Source: Candidatus Agathobaculum pullistercoris (GTDB lineage: Bacteria; Bacillota; Clostridia; Oscillospirales; Butyricicoccaceae). Taken from it: a stretch of 64,000 bases of DNA. The DNA is taken from assembly GCA_019114345.1 (NCBI GenBank), contig DXFS01000010.1, forward strand, positions 80,701-144,700, in the 5' to 3' direction. The notes under the pieces were generated by a model. That model had not been told where the DNA came from and did not search any database. It worked only from the letters and a program-made list of their open reading frames with translations. The translations under genes were made by a program, and so were the position numbers. Positions 8,218-17,526 of the stretch are shown one piece after another (position 1 is the stretch's first letter; every line of letters begins with the position of its first letter).

Positions 8218-8908
8218 ATCACTGCGCTATCTTTACTTTTTTATCGGGGTGCTGATCAATTCATTCGGTGTGGCGCTGATCACCAAGGCGGCGCTCGGCA
8301 CCTCGCCGATCTCGAGCGTGCCGTATGTGCTCAGCCTGCGGTTTACGCCGACGCTGGGCGGGTTTACCTTTGTGATGAACCTCATATTTATCATATTGCA
8401 GCCTGTCCTGCTGCGGCGGCAGTACCATCCGGTCCAGCTGCTGCAGATCGTCGTCAACGTGGTTTTCAGCTGGTTCATCGACGTGAGCATGAACCTGCTC
8501 GGCTGGCTTGAGCCGCAGAATATCGCGGTCGAGCTGATCATCCTTCTGCTGGGCTGCGCGGTACTGGGCTTCGGCATCAGCGTGGAGGTCGCGCCGGACG
8601 TGCTGCGCGTCCCGGGCGAAGGGCTGGTCGGCGCACTGGCGCAGGTCAGCAAAATCCGCTTCGGCACGGTCAAGGTGGCGTTTGACGTGACGCTGGTCGC
8701 GATCTCGCTGACCATGTCACTTGTGTTCTTCCACCGTCTCAACGGTCTGGGGCTGGGCACCGTGATCTCGGCGCTGATCGTAGGCCGCTTTGTCAACCTG
8801 TTCAACGCCCGCCTGCCGCTGATCGCGCGCATCGCATCGCTGGCACAGACGCCGTCTGGTGCGCAGATGCCGGAACAGCAGATGCCTTCCGGTGAAGAAG
8901 CGGGATAA
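8207..8908 (+). CDS. YczE/YyaS/YitT-family membrane protein
   Basis: FFIGVLINSFGVALITKAALGTSPISSVPYVLS signature, multiple TM segments. Confidence 0.88.
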   Translation: MANKSLRYLYFFIGVLINSFGVALITKAALGTSPISSVPYVLSLRFTPTLGGFTFVMNLIFIILQPVLLRRQYHPVQLLQIVVNVVFSWFIDVSMNLLGWLEPQNIAVELIILLLGCAVLGFGISVEVAPDVLRVPGEGLVGALAQVSKIRFGTVKVAFDVTLVAISLTMSLVFFHRLNGLGLGTVISALIVGRFVNLFNARLPLIARIASLAQTPSGAQMPEQQMPSGEEAG

Positions 8909-8951
8909 CACAAAAAAGACGCGCACCGCGCGTCTTTTTTGTGTTATCCCG
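8905..8951. terminator. Bidirectional terminator, 22-bp perfect palindrome between convergent genes
   Basis: GGATAACACAAAAAAGACGCGC-ACC-GCGCGTCTTTTTTGTGTTATCC. Confidence 0.93.
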
Positions 8952-8954
8952 GAT

Positions 8955-9638
8955 TCAGGCAGCCTGCTGGTCCCCGGTTTCGGCGGGCAGGCCGCCCGGG
9001 TGCAGGAACCGCCGCACGCCGCGGCACAGCGTCCGCTGGGACAGGCGCAGGAACAGCCCTACGCCGAAGGCCGCGATCAGCGTGCCCTCGCGGATGCCGT
9101 CCAGCCGGTGCAGCACGAGCCAGCACAGCAGCAGCGATACCGCGACCACGCTCCAGTCGAACAGGATCTTGGAGCTGGAAAGCTGCCAGCCGGTCTTGGC
9201 GGCGATCGCCTGCGCCACGCCCTCGGCGGGCATGCTCATCAGGTCTGCCTCTACGTAAAACGAGATGCCGAAACCGATCAGCACCATGCTGAGCAGCAGG
9301 TACAGCAGCTGCAGCGGATAGCTGTCGGCTGCGGGCAGCAGCGCGCTTTCGAGCGTGTTGGTCACGCTGACGAACCAGCCGAAGCAGATGCCGATCGGGA
9401 TCTGCAGGATGTTGCGCCTCGGGAAATCGCGCCGCAGGATGACCGCCTGCAGGCCGACGTAGCAGGCGAAGATGATCGCCGTCCACAGCCCCATGTCCGA
9501 ATGGAAAATGACGCTTGTGACATAAGGGATGGTGTCGATCGGCGAAACGCCCAGGCCGGACAGCACCGAAAAGGCGACCCCGGCCGCCATCAGGAACAGA
9601 CCACCGAAATACACTGTCCATCGTCTGATTTTGCTCAT
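8955..9638 (-). CDS. YczE/YyaS/YitT-family membrane protein (paralog of the convergent gene)
   Basis: FGGLFLMAAGVAFSVLSGLGVSPIDTIPYVTSVI signature. Confidence 0.88.
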   Translation of the reverse strand: MSKIRRWTVYFGGLFLMAAGVAFSVLSGLGVSPIDTIPYVTSVIFHSDMGLWTAIIFACYVGLQAVILRRDFPRRNILQIPIGICFGWFVSVTNTLESALLPAADSYPLQLLYLLLSMVLIGFGISFYVEADLMSMPAEGVAQAIAAKTGWQLSSSKILFDWSVVAVSLLLCWLVLHRLDGIREGTLIAAFGVGLFLRLSQRTLCRGVRRFLHPGGLPAETGDQQAA

Positions 9639-9782
9639 GGTTTTCCTCCCTTGTTCCGCGGAGGGAACAGCTTTTTTCCTGATCCGTTCAAAGTCTCCGT
9701 GTTTATTATACTATGTCCCGGCACGTGCCGCAAGAAAATGCAGCGGATGCGCGGAGAGAAAAATAATTTTTTGCAATAATGC

Positions 9783-9813
9783 TTGACTGTAAACCTGCTT
9801 TACCCCCTATAAT
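9783..9813 (+). promoter_or_regulatory. MerR-type promoter with 19-bp spacer and central dyad
   Basis: TTGACT 9783 - 19 bp - TATAAT 9808; dyad GTAAA-CCTGC-TTTAC (9789-9803) inside the spacer. Confidence 0.88.
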
Positions 9814-9841
9814 GGAGTCAGAGAAAGGGCAGGTGAGAGCA

Positions 9842-11275
9842 ATGAACATAGCAGAGGTGGAGCGTCGGACCGGGCTGACGCGCGCGAACATCCGGTTCTA
9901 CGAAAAGGAGGGGCTGGTCGCGCCCGCGCGCAGCGCGAACGGCTACCGCGATTACACGGAAGCGGATGTGGAGACTCTGCGCAAGGTGCGCCTGCTGCGG
10001 CAGCTGCGGGTGCCGGTCCCCGAGATCCGCGCGGTGCAGGCAGGGGAGCACGCCCTGCCCGATACCGCGGCCAGACAGCTTGACGTGCTCGAGCAGGACA
10101 TCCGCGAGGGACAGCAGGCGTATGCGGCCTGCCGCGCGATCTGCGACGACCGCGCCGAGTGGGACGGGCTGGACGTGGACAAATACCTGTCCATCTCCGT
10201 GCTGCCGTCCTATGCCGTGCCTGCGCCCGGCGAGCAGGACCGCATCCCGCCCGCGGGCTGCCCGTGGCGGCGGTATTTTGCGCGGTCGCTCGACCTGTCG
10301 CTGTACGGCCTGATCTGGAGTATGATGGCGCTGTGGGGATTTCGGATTAATCCGGATGAACAGAGCTTTTGGGTGTGGACACTGCTGTGCAACTATCTTG
10401 CCTGGACATTGACCTTTATCTTTGAGCCTTTGCTGCTGCACCTCTGGGGGACAACGCCCGGCAAATGGGTTTTCGGCCTGTCCGTGCGCGACGAGGATGG
10501 AAAAAAGCTGTCCCTCCGCACTGCGCTTTACCGCACGTTGGGCGTATTTGTTCACGGTATGGGCGGCGGTATTCCGTTTTATGATCTGTACCGCAGCTTT
10601 CAGTGCTACCGGGACTGCACAGTGGAAGAACTGCCGTGGGATCTGGATAATGCCTGCGCGATCGTGGTGCGTGAGCGGGAGACAAAATGGTACCGCATCG
10701 CAGGCTATCTTGTGCTGACCGTACTCACAGCTCTGGCGGATCAGGGCATCACCCTGCGCGCCGAGCTGCCGCCCCATCAGGGCGAGCTGACGCTTGCGGA
10801 ATATGTGGACAACTGCAACGATTATCTGGAATATCGAAATTATCCACCTTATGTGGCAGCAGACGGCACATGGCAGGATCAGCCGACATATGGAAAATGG
10901 TTTGACATGGGGTTGGAGGACTGGTATCCGGTCGTTCATGTCGAAACCGACGAAAACGGCTATGTCTCTGCGGTGACCGTGACCTGCGAGGGGCAGGACG
11001 GTACGTTCGGTCATATGGCGCGGGAAACCGCGTTCTATGCGTTCGCCGCTTCGCATGAACAGTGGGGCGTCATCGACCTGCTGCGCAGCAGAGAACTGGA
11101 GCAGACCGCATGGGATCACTGGGATTACGGCGCGCCCGACACAGAGCAGACCGATATCACCGAGATGGGCGCGCTGGAGATCACGCATAGCTATATGTAC
11201 AGCAACACCAATGCTGACTGGACACAGAAGGAGGCCATGCCTTACCGATCGATCTATACCATCCGCAATAAATAA
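9842..11275 (+). CDS. MerR-family HTH fused to RDD-like transmembrane domain and extracytoplasmic C-terminus
   Basis: MNIAEVERRTGLTRANIRFYEKEGLVAPARSANGYRDYTEADVETLRKV then RYFARSLDLSLYGLIWSMM...GTTPGKWVFGLSVRDEDGKKLSLRTALYRTLGVF. Confidence 0.88.
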   Translation: MNIAEVERRTGLTRANIRFYEKEGLVAPARSANGYRDYTEADVETLRKVRLLRQLRVPVPEIRAVQAGEHALPDTAARQLDVLEQDIREGQQAYAACRAICDDRAEWDGLDVDKYLSISVLPSYAVPAPGEQDRIPPAGCPWRRYFARSLDLSLYGLIWSMMALWGFRINPDEQSFWVWTLLCNYLAWTLTFIFEPLLLHLWGTTPGKWVFGLSVRDEDGKKLSLRTALYRTLGVFVHGMGGGIPFYDLYRSFQCYRDCTVEELPWDLDNACAIVVRERETKWYRIAGYLVLTVLTALADQGITLRAELPPHQGELTLAEYVDNCNDYLEYRNYPPYVAADGTWQDQPTYGKWFDMGLEDWYPVVHVETDENGYVSAVTVTCEGQDGTFGHMARETAFYAFAASHEQWGVIDLLRSRELEQTAWDHWDYGAPDTEQTDITEMGALEITHSYMYSNTNADWTQKEAMPYRSIYTIRNK

Positions 11276-11280
11276 AGCAG

Positions 11281-11312
11281 GGCTGTCCGCCGCAGGCGGA
11301 CAGCTTTTTTGT
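11281..11312 (+). terminator. Intrinsic terminator
   Basis: GCTGTCCGCC-GCA-GGCGGACAGCTTTTTT. Confidence 0.92.
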
Positions 11313-11452
11313 CAGCAAAAGGCGAAAAAATCCTGCAGGTTACCGGAAATTTATCGAAAAATGCTGATGCAATTTACATACGCCTGATGTATAATAAACC
11401 TGTAATGAAAATGGGGGCTTTTTTGCCCCTGCGGAACGGAAGGATTTTCTGC

Positions 11453-12700
11453 ATGAATCATGTTACTGCCGCCCTGGTTGGCGGCCTGTTTGACGAAGGC
11501 GGCTTCGCCGCCTGGGCGCGTCCGGTGCTGTTCGGCACGGCGGGCGATGCGGTGTGCGGCCTGCTGCCCGATGCGGTGGACGCGTGCTGCTTTGTGCACG
11601 ACGACAGGGAGCCTGCCATTACAGGCGTCCAGAGCCTTGCGCTCGACGCGGCAAACCGCTTTGCCGCGCTGAAAAACCTGCGTGAGAGCGCGCATGCACT
11701 GGTCATCGCTGCGCCGGTCGCGCTGACCGAGGCGGACGCCCTCACCCATCTGGCGGAGACGCATATGCACACCGGCTACGGTGTGAGTGTGCTCACTGCC
11801 GAGCAGCAGGGCTTTGACGAGGAGGGCCAGCCCATCCCGCGCGATGCGCATGTCCTCGCTGCCATGTTCACCCGGGACATGCTGATGAAGGCGCTGGAGA
11901 CCGGCGCGGATACGCTGGACGCGCTGGTCGCGGCGGCGGTTGCTGCGGGCGCGCAGAAGGGCGTTGCGGTCACCAACGAAATCATCGAGATCTGCGACGG
12001 CAGTTCGGCCTATATCGCGCAGCTTGCCATGATCCAGCGGGTCAACTTCAGCCTGATTGAAAAGGGCGTGCAGATCTTTGACCCTGCGAACACCTATATC
12101 GCGCCGGACGCGGATATTGCGCCGGGCGCAACCATCCTGCCGGGGTGTCACATCCGTCCGGGCTGCAAGGTCGGCGCGGGAGCGGTCATCGGCCCGAACT
12201 CCATCCTCGAAAAGGCGGAGATCGGCGCGGGCACCACGGTCAACAACTCGCAGGTTTATGAGTCCAAGGTGGGCGAAAAGGTAACGGTCGGCCCGTTCGC
12301 CTATATCCGCCCGCAGTGCGTGGTGGGGGACGGCTGCCGCATCGGCGACTTTGTTGAGCTGAAGAAGTCCACGATCGGCAACGGCACCAAGGTATCCCAT
12401 CTGACCTATATCGGCGACGCGACCGTCGGTGAGCGGGTCAACTTCGGCTGCGGCACGGTTGTGGTCAACTACGACGGCTACCACAAGTACCAGACCGTGA
12501 TCGGCGACGACTGCTTTATCGGCTGCAACACCAACCTGGTCTCGCCTGTTAAACTGGGCGACCGCGCGTTTACCGCTGCAGGCACAACCGTGACCAAGGA
12601 CGTGCCGGCGGGCGCACTGGCGGTTGCGCGTGCGCGCCAGACCAATATGGAGGGCTGGAACGACCGCCGCATTGCGCTGCACAAGAACGAAAAGAAATAA
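11453..12700 (+). CDS. GlmU-like protein: left-handed beta-helix acyltransferase domain with degenerate nucleotidyltransferase-like N-terminus
   Basis: Hexapeptide repeats and GlmU C-terminal block (FVELKKSTIGNGTKVSHLTYIGDATVGERVNFGCGTVVVNYDGYHKYQTVIGD); no LxAGxGTRM motif. Confidence 0.85.
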   Translation: MNHVTAALVGGLFDEGGFAAWARPVLFGTAGDAVCGLLPDAVDACCFVHDDREPAITGVQSLALDAANRFAALKNLRESAHALVIAAPVALTEADALTHLAETHMHTGYGVSVLTAEQQGFDEEGQPIPRDAHVLAAMFTRDMLMKALETGADTLDALVAAAVAAGAQKGVAVTNEIIEICDGSSAYIAQLAMIQRVNFSLIEKGVQIFDPANTYIAPDADIAPGATILPGCHIRPGCKVGAGAVIGPNSILEKAEIGAGTTVNNSQVYESKVGEKVTVGPFAYIRPQCVVGDGCRIGDFVELKKSTIGNGTKVSHLTYIGDATVGERVNFGCGTVVVNYDGYHKYQTVIGDDCFIGCNTNLVSPVKLGDRAFTAAGTTVTKDVPAGALAVARARQTNMEGWNDRRIALHKNEKK

Positions 12701-12798
12701 GGAAGACGGCGCTGCGCCGCGGTATGGCCTGCGGCGGGGCTGTCTGAAGATAGAGAGAAAACAACCCGGATAAAATGAATTATGACGGAGGCTAACCA

Positions 12799-13758
12799 AT
12801 GATTTCTCACGGAAAAAATATCAAAATTTTCTCCGGCAACTCCCATCCCGCGCTCGCGATGCAGATCGCGTCCGCACTTGGCCTGCCGATTGGCAAGGCT
12901 GCGATCTCTACCTTTGCGGACGGTGAGATCTCGGTTTCCATCTCGGAGTCCGTGCGCGGCTCGGACGTGTTTCTTGTGCAGTCCACCTGCGGCCCGGTCA
13001 ACAACAACCTGATGGAGCTGCTCATCATGTGTGATTCCTGCAAGCGCGCATCCGCGGGCCGCATCACAGCGGTCATTCCGTACTTCGGCTATGCGCGTCA
13101 GGACCGCAAGAGCAAGGCGCGCGACCCGATCTCCGCCAAGCTGGTGGCCGACCTGATCACCGCCGCAGGAGCGGACCGTGTGCTCACCATGGACCTGCAT
13201 GCGGCGCAGATCCAGGGCTTCTTCAACATCCCTGTGGACAATATGCTCGGCTCGTCCGTGCTCATCCCATATATTGCGGGCAAGTTCGGCGTCGGCACTG
13301 AGGACACCGTGATCGTCTCGCCCGATCTGGGCTCGGTCACCCGTGCGCGCAAGTTCACGGAAAAGCTGGACATGCCGCTCGCGATCATTGACAAGCGCCG
13401 TCCCAAGGCGAACGTGTCCGAGGTCATGAACATCATCGGCAACGTTGAGGGCAAGAAGTGCATCCTGGTGGACGATCTGATCGACACCGCAGGTACGCTG
13501 GTACATGCAGCAGATGCGCTGGTCGAAAAGGGCGGAGCGACCGAGGTCTACGCCTGCGCAACGCACGGCGTGCTGTCCGGTCCGGCGATCGAGCGTATTG
13601 CAAACAGCCCGATCAAGGAGCTGGCGATCCTCGACACTATCCCGCTGCCGAGCGAGAAAAAGCTGGACAAGATCAAGGTGCTTTCGGTCGCACCTGTGTT
13701 CACCGAGGCGATCGCACGCATTTACGAGGAAGTATCGGTATCTACCTTGTTCGACTGA
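12799..13758 (+). CDS. prs: Ribose-phosphate pyrophosphokinase
   Basis: FSGNSHPALAMQIASALG, YFGYARQDRK, DLHAAQIQGFFNIPVDN, VDDLIDTAGTL. Confidence 0.97.
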   Translation: MISHGKNIKIFSGNSHPALAMQIASALGLPIGKAAISTFADGEISVSISESVRGSDVFLVQSTCGPVNNNLMELLIMCDSCKRASAGRITAVIPYFGYARQDRKSKARDPISAKLVADLITAAGADRVLTMDLHAAQIQGFFNIPVDNMLGSSVLIPYIAGKFGVGTEDTVIVSPDLGSVTRARKFTEKLDMPLAIIDKRRPKANVSEVMNIIGNVEGKKCILVDDLIDTAGTLVHAADALVEKGGATEVYACATHGVLSGPAIERIANSPIKELAILDTIPLPSEKKLDKIKVLSVAPVFTEAIARIYEEVSVSTLFD

Positions 13759-13995
13759 GTCGAACAAGGTTACAGGGGGAATCCAATTCCCCCTGTATAC
13801 AAAAACGGGTTCCCACAGGAAACCCGTTTTTGATACCCCCAGGACGCCGCCCAAGGCGGCTGAGTCGGGGTATCCAAAAGCCCGGCAAAACTGGGCTTTT
13901 GGATGAAAATCGCAGGGCGATTTTGACAAAATGCCGCGCGGGTCGCGGCTCGGAATGCGAACGGGGGAGGCGGACAAAAAGTTTGTCCGCCTCCC
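13744..13995. repeat. Array of seven consecutive hairpins/inverted repeats
   Basis: IRs at 13744-13770, 13771-13797, 13801-13831, 13832-13874 (with inner 13846-13860), 13874-13902, 13906-13924, 13965-13995. Confidence 0.9.
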
Positions 13996-14015
13996 TTTTT
14001 GGAAAGGAAGGGTAT

Positions 14016-14543
14016 ATGCGCAAAGCGGCAGCATATTTGGCCGTCAGTCTGGATGGTTTTATCGCGGATAAGGACGGCGGCGTGGGCTGGCTGGATGATT
14101 TCGCAGACGCGCAGGAGGACAGCGGCTACGAAGCATTCGTGCAGACCGTGGACACGGTCGTCATGGGCGGACGGACCTACCGGCAGGTCACACAGGAGCT
14201 TTCGCCGGGTGTATGGCCGTATGAGGGGCTGGACTGCCGGGTCTGGACACATGACAGCGGGCCGCTGCCCCATGCGCAGCGCATCGAGGGAAACCTTGCC
14301 GCGTGGCTGCACGCGGAAAAACAAAAGCCCGGCAGGGACATCTGGCTGTGCGGCGGCACGGAGCTGATTGCAGCGGCAGCCGCCGCGGGAGAAGTCGACC
14401 GCTGGCACCTGACCGTGCTGCCCGTGCTGCTTGGCGGCGGCATCCGGTTGTTCCCGGAGGGGGACAGACAGCAGTTACGCTTGGTGTCCGCGCGGCAGTC
14501 AGGCGGCATTGCGGAACTGGTTTACGAGCAGAAACCGCGGTAA
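14016..14543 (+). CDS. Dihydrofolate reductase-like / RibD C-terminal family protein
   Basis: AAYLAVSLDGFIADKDGGVGWLDDF; TVVMGGRTYRQV; IWLCGGTELIAAAAAAGEVDRWHLTVLPVLLGGGIRLF. Confidence 0.9.
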   Translation: MRKAAAYLAVSLDGFIADKDGGVGWLDDFADAQEDSGYEAFVQTVDTVVMGGRTYRQVTQELSPGVWPYEGLDCRVWTHDSGPLPHAQRIEGNLAAWLHAEKQKPGRDIWLCGGTELIAAAAAAGEVDRWHLTVLPVLLGGGIRLFPEGDRQQLRLVSARQSGGIAELVYEQKPR

Positions 14544-14636
14544 AACTGCCGCAGAAACGCATTGTAGCATGCCGGAAACCGGGCGTAGCGGACAAAAACG
14601 CGGCATTCTGCTATGCTGGACGCGAGGTGATGGAAT

Positions 14637-15035
14637 ATGACATTCGGGGAAAAACTGAAAGCACTCCGCGTCAAAGAAGAATACTCGCAGGAGCAGCTCG
14701 CTGCGCTGCTCCACGTCTCGCGGCAGGCGGTGACCAAATGGGAAAGTAATGCGGGCATGCCGGATATCGAGAACATCAAAGCAGTTGCCGACCTGTTCGA
14801 CGTGACGCTGGACTCGCTGCTGCGTGAAGAGGAAGAGCTGGAAACGACCGACGAGAGCCGCTGCTGGAATATTTCGCTGGCCTGCGCGGCGATCGGGTTC
14901 GTGATCGGTTTCCTGCTCAGGGAGATGGACGTGGGCAGCAGCCGCATGATCGGCATGTGCACGCTTGGCGCAGGGCTGGTCGGCTGGGCGCTGTACTATA
15001 TCGCGCTGCAGCTGCGCAAAACAAACAAGAGGTGA
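14637..15035 (+). CDS. XRE-family HTH protein with C-terminal TM segments
   Basis: KLKALRVKEEYSQEQLAALLHVSRQAVTKWESNAGMPDIENIKAVADLFDVTLDSLL. Confidence 0.9.
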   Translation: MTFGEKLKALRVKEEYSQEQLAALLHVSRQAVTKWESNAGMPDIENIKAVADLFDVTLDSLLREEEELETTDESRCWNISLACAAIGFVIGFLLREMDVGSSRMIGMCTLGAGLVGWALYYIALQLRKTNKR

Positions 15036-15039
15036 CAGG

Positions 15040-15822
15040 ATGAAAATTTTAACCATCGGCGACGTGGTCGGCGAGGCGGGGATCGACACCCTGCACGGCC
15101 TGCTGCGCCGCGTCAAGCGCGAGCACGGCGCGGATTTCGTGATCGTTAACGGCGAGAACGCCGCCGGGCGCGGCGTTACCCCGAAGCAGGCGGACGATAT
15201 CTTTGCCGCGGGCGCGGATGTGATCACGCTGGGCAACCATGCGTTTTCTAAGCAGCAGATCGCGCCCTATCTGGACGAGCACCCGGACGTGCTGCGCCCG
15301 GCCAACCTTGCGCCGCAGAGCCCGGGGCAGGGCTGGGGCATTTACGACGGGCCGCAGGGCCTGCGCCTGCTCGTGATGAACCTGATCGGCCGGTGCGACA
15401 TGCACTACGGGCCGGACAACCCGTTTTTGTGCGCGGACAAGATCTTCCGCGAGGCGGAGGGCAGATACGATATCGCCCTGGCGGAGATTCACGCGAATGC
15501 CACGAGCGAAAAGCTCGCCATGGGCTATTATCTGGATGGGCGCGCGTCTGCCGTCTGGGGCACGCACACCCATGTGCAGACCGCGGATAATCGCATAAAC
15601 CCCAGGGGATCGGGTTATATCACGGATATCGGCATGACCGGTCCGGTCGTGTCCGTGTTGGGCGTGTGCGTCGAGCAGTCGATCGCCATGTTCCGCGGCG
15701 ATTTGACCGAATATTTTAAAACCGCCCCCGGCGACTGTGCGCTTTCGGGAGCGGTCTTTGAGATCGGGCGGGACGGGAGATGTTCGGCCGTCACCCGCGT
15801 ATGGGAGCGTTGGAAGCGGTGA
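15040..15822 (+). CDS. YmdB-family metallophosphoesterase
   Basis: MKILTIGDVVGEAGIDTLHGLL...VIVNGENAAGRGVT...VITLGNHAFSKQQI...VWGTHTHVQTADNRI. Confidence 0.93.
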   Translation: MKILTIGDVVGEAGIDTLHGLLRRVKREHGADFVIVNGENAAGRGVTPKQADDIFAAGADVITLGNHAFSKQQIAPYLDEHPDVLRPANLAPQSPGQGWGIYDGPQGLRLLVMNLIGRCDMHYGPDNPFLCADKIFREAEGRYDIALAEIHANATSEKLAMGYYLDGRASAVWGTHTHVQTADNRINPRGSGYITDIGMTGPVVSVLGVCVEQSIAMFRGDLTEYFKTAPGDCALSGAVFEIGRDGRCSAVTRVWERWKR

Positions 15823-17479
15823 GCGCGGCGGCGGCTTCTGCATCTGAACCGTCCGCCTGCCAGTCGTTGTAGTCCGTGATGCCTTCGCCCGCGTTCGGGT
15901 GGAAGTGCGAGTACACCGCGTCGGCTGCAAACAGCGCGATCAGCACCGCGCAGATCGCGTTCTGTTTGGCGGGGGAGAGCTTTTCAATCAGCCCGGCGAG
16001 CAGCGGCCCGGCAAAGTACACGACCGCGCAGCAGGCAAGGCCGAACGTGACCGCGCCCTCCAGGCAGATGCGGCCGTTCAGGTTCATAAAATAGCCGCTG
16101 TAATCCCACCAGCGGATGCCCTTGGTGACCTCGAGGTACCAGCTGGTGAAATACTCGATGATCGAGCACAGCACCATGGATACAAAGAAGGTCGCCACCG
16201 GTTTGGTAAACAGCCGGCGGAGCAGAAACAGCACGATCGCGCCGCCTGCGCCGTAGATCGGCAGCCACGGGCCGAGCATGGTGCCGCGGTTGACGAACAT
16301 GCCTTTGGTAACGATGTGCAGCGCGACCTCCCACAGCCAGCCCGCGATCGAGAACGCGAAAAACAGCAGGATGAGCGTGCGGAGGCAGTAGCGCCGGTTG
16401 TAGTTGAGCTTGTGCTGCTGGGCGAAATGGAACACCGGATCTTCGGGCAGGTGCACGTCTGCGTCGGGCAGCTTGGGCTTGGGACCCTCAGGGGCCGCCT
16501 CGCCAAAGGCCGGAACGGTGAACAGACCCGCAAGCGGCGCGTCAGCCTCGATCTGCGCCTGCCGCAGGGCGGCATACAGCGCGGTATAGGCCGCGGACTT
16601 GTAGCCGTTGACAAACAACAGGCTGAGCAGCCCGACCGCTACGGTTGCAATGGACTGGCACAGCACGATCCTGCCGGTGAGCATACCGATGCCTGTGCCG
16701 AGGATGGAGGCAAGCAGCGTCGGCAAAAAGGCCCAGTGCAGATAGAGCGTCAGGTCGAGCACGAAGCAGCGCCACTTGTTCCCGTTCATCATCTGGCGGG
16801 ACAGCTGGATCGCCTCGGTGGGCTTGGCCTGCGGGTTCTCCGCAAGGATATACGGTACCATGCGGTAGGCGTAAAATTTGATCGGGAAGCCGATGATGGT
16901 ACAGGTCCACAGGATCATGTACACAGAGCGCAGCAGCATGCCCTTGGTCACGTTCCACCAGTTGCCGCGGTAAAACGGCGTGAACATGGCCGCAATGCTG
17001 ATGTTGTCACGCACACGGCTTTCCAGGAAAAACCGCCGCGCGCCGACGGTCAGCGCGCTGAGCACCCAGACCGAAAACCACACGCCGCCCGCGATGCCCG
17101 CGCAGGCAAGCAGGATATCCAGCCAGCCTGCAAAGTCCGAACGCTCAAGCAGCGCGAAGAACGCGGAAAACGGCGCGGTCAGCGTATCGAACAGCGGGCC
17201 GACGCTCTGGCCGGCCGCAGCCCACATGGGATGCGTGCCGTCCATCGGGTCGACGTGCAGCCACTCAAGCAGCAGCTCCCAGTTGGACAGGCTGACTTCC
17301 TGAATGACGACCTGATCGTCCGGCAGCACAGCCGCCGGATTGAATTGGCCGATAAAGTCGGCCGACTGGGCAAATTCTGCTCCGGTAAAGGACAAAAGAA
17401 AGCATACCGCGATCATTGCCGCCCAGTTGCGCAGGAACTGCCGCTTGCCCTGCTTTTTAATCTCTCTTCTTTCCCACAT
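15791..17479 (-). CDS. Membrane protein with C-terminal putative ABC-transporter permease (CmpB-like, PF06541-type) domain
   Basis: FSIAGWLWEVALHIVTKGMFVNRGTMLGPWLPIYGAGG...EYFTSWYLEVTKGIRWWDYSGYFMNLNGRICLEGAVTFG. Confidence 0.85.
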   Translation of the reverse strand: MWERREIKKQGKRQFLRNWAAMIAVCFLLSFTGAEFAQSADFIGQFNPAAVLPDDQVVIQEVSLSNWELLLEWLHVDPMDGTHPMWAAAGQSVGPLFDTLTAPFSAFFALLERSDFAGWLDILLACAGIAGGVWFSVWVLSALTVGARRFFLESRVRDNISIAAMFTPFYRGNWWNVTKGMLLRSVYMILWTCTIIGFPIKFYAYRMVPYILAENPQAKPTEAIQLSRQMMNGNKWRCFVLDLTLYLHWAFLPTLLASILGTGIGMLTGRIVLCQSIATVAVGLLSLLFVNGYKSAAYTALYAALRQAQIEADAPLAGLFTVPAFGEAAPEGPKPKLPDADVHLPEDPVFHFAQQHKLNYNRRYCLRTLILLFFAFSIAGWLWEVALHIVTKGMFVNRGTMLGPWLPIYGAGGAIVLFLLRRLFTKPVATFFVSMVLCSIIEYFTSWYLEVTKGIRWWDYSGYFMNLNGRICLEGAVTFGLACCAVVYFAGPLLAGLIEKLSPAKQNAICAVLIALFAADAVYSHFHPNAGEGITDYNDWQADGSDAEAAAALTASNAPIRG

Positions 17480-17526
17480 AAAATAAAATGTCCCCTTTTT
17501 GAAATTTTGACAAATGCTGTGGAGTT

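Noticed and set aside
12478-14034. 518-aa minus-strand ORF across prs and the hairpin array
   Set aside because: Antisense to prs; the 13742-14023 part translates the palindromic region and is more likely a repeat than a gene.
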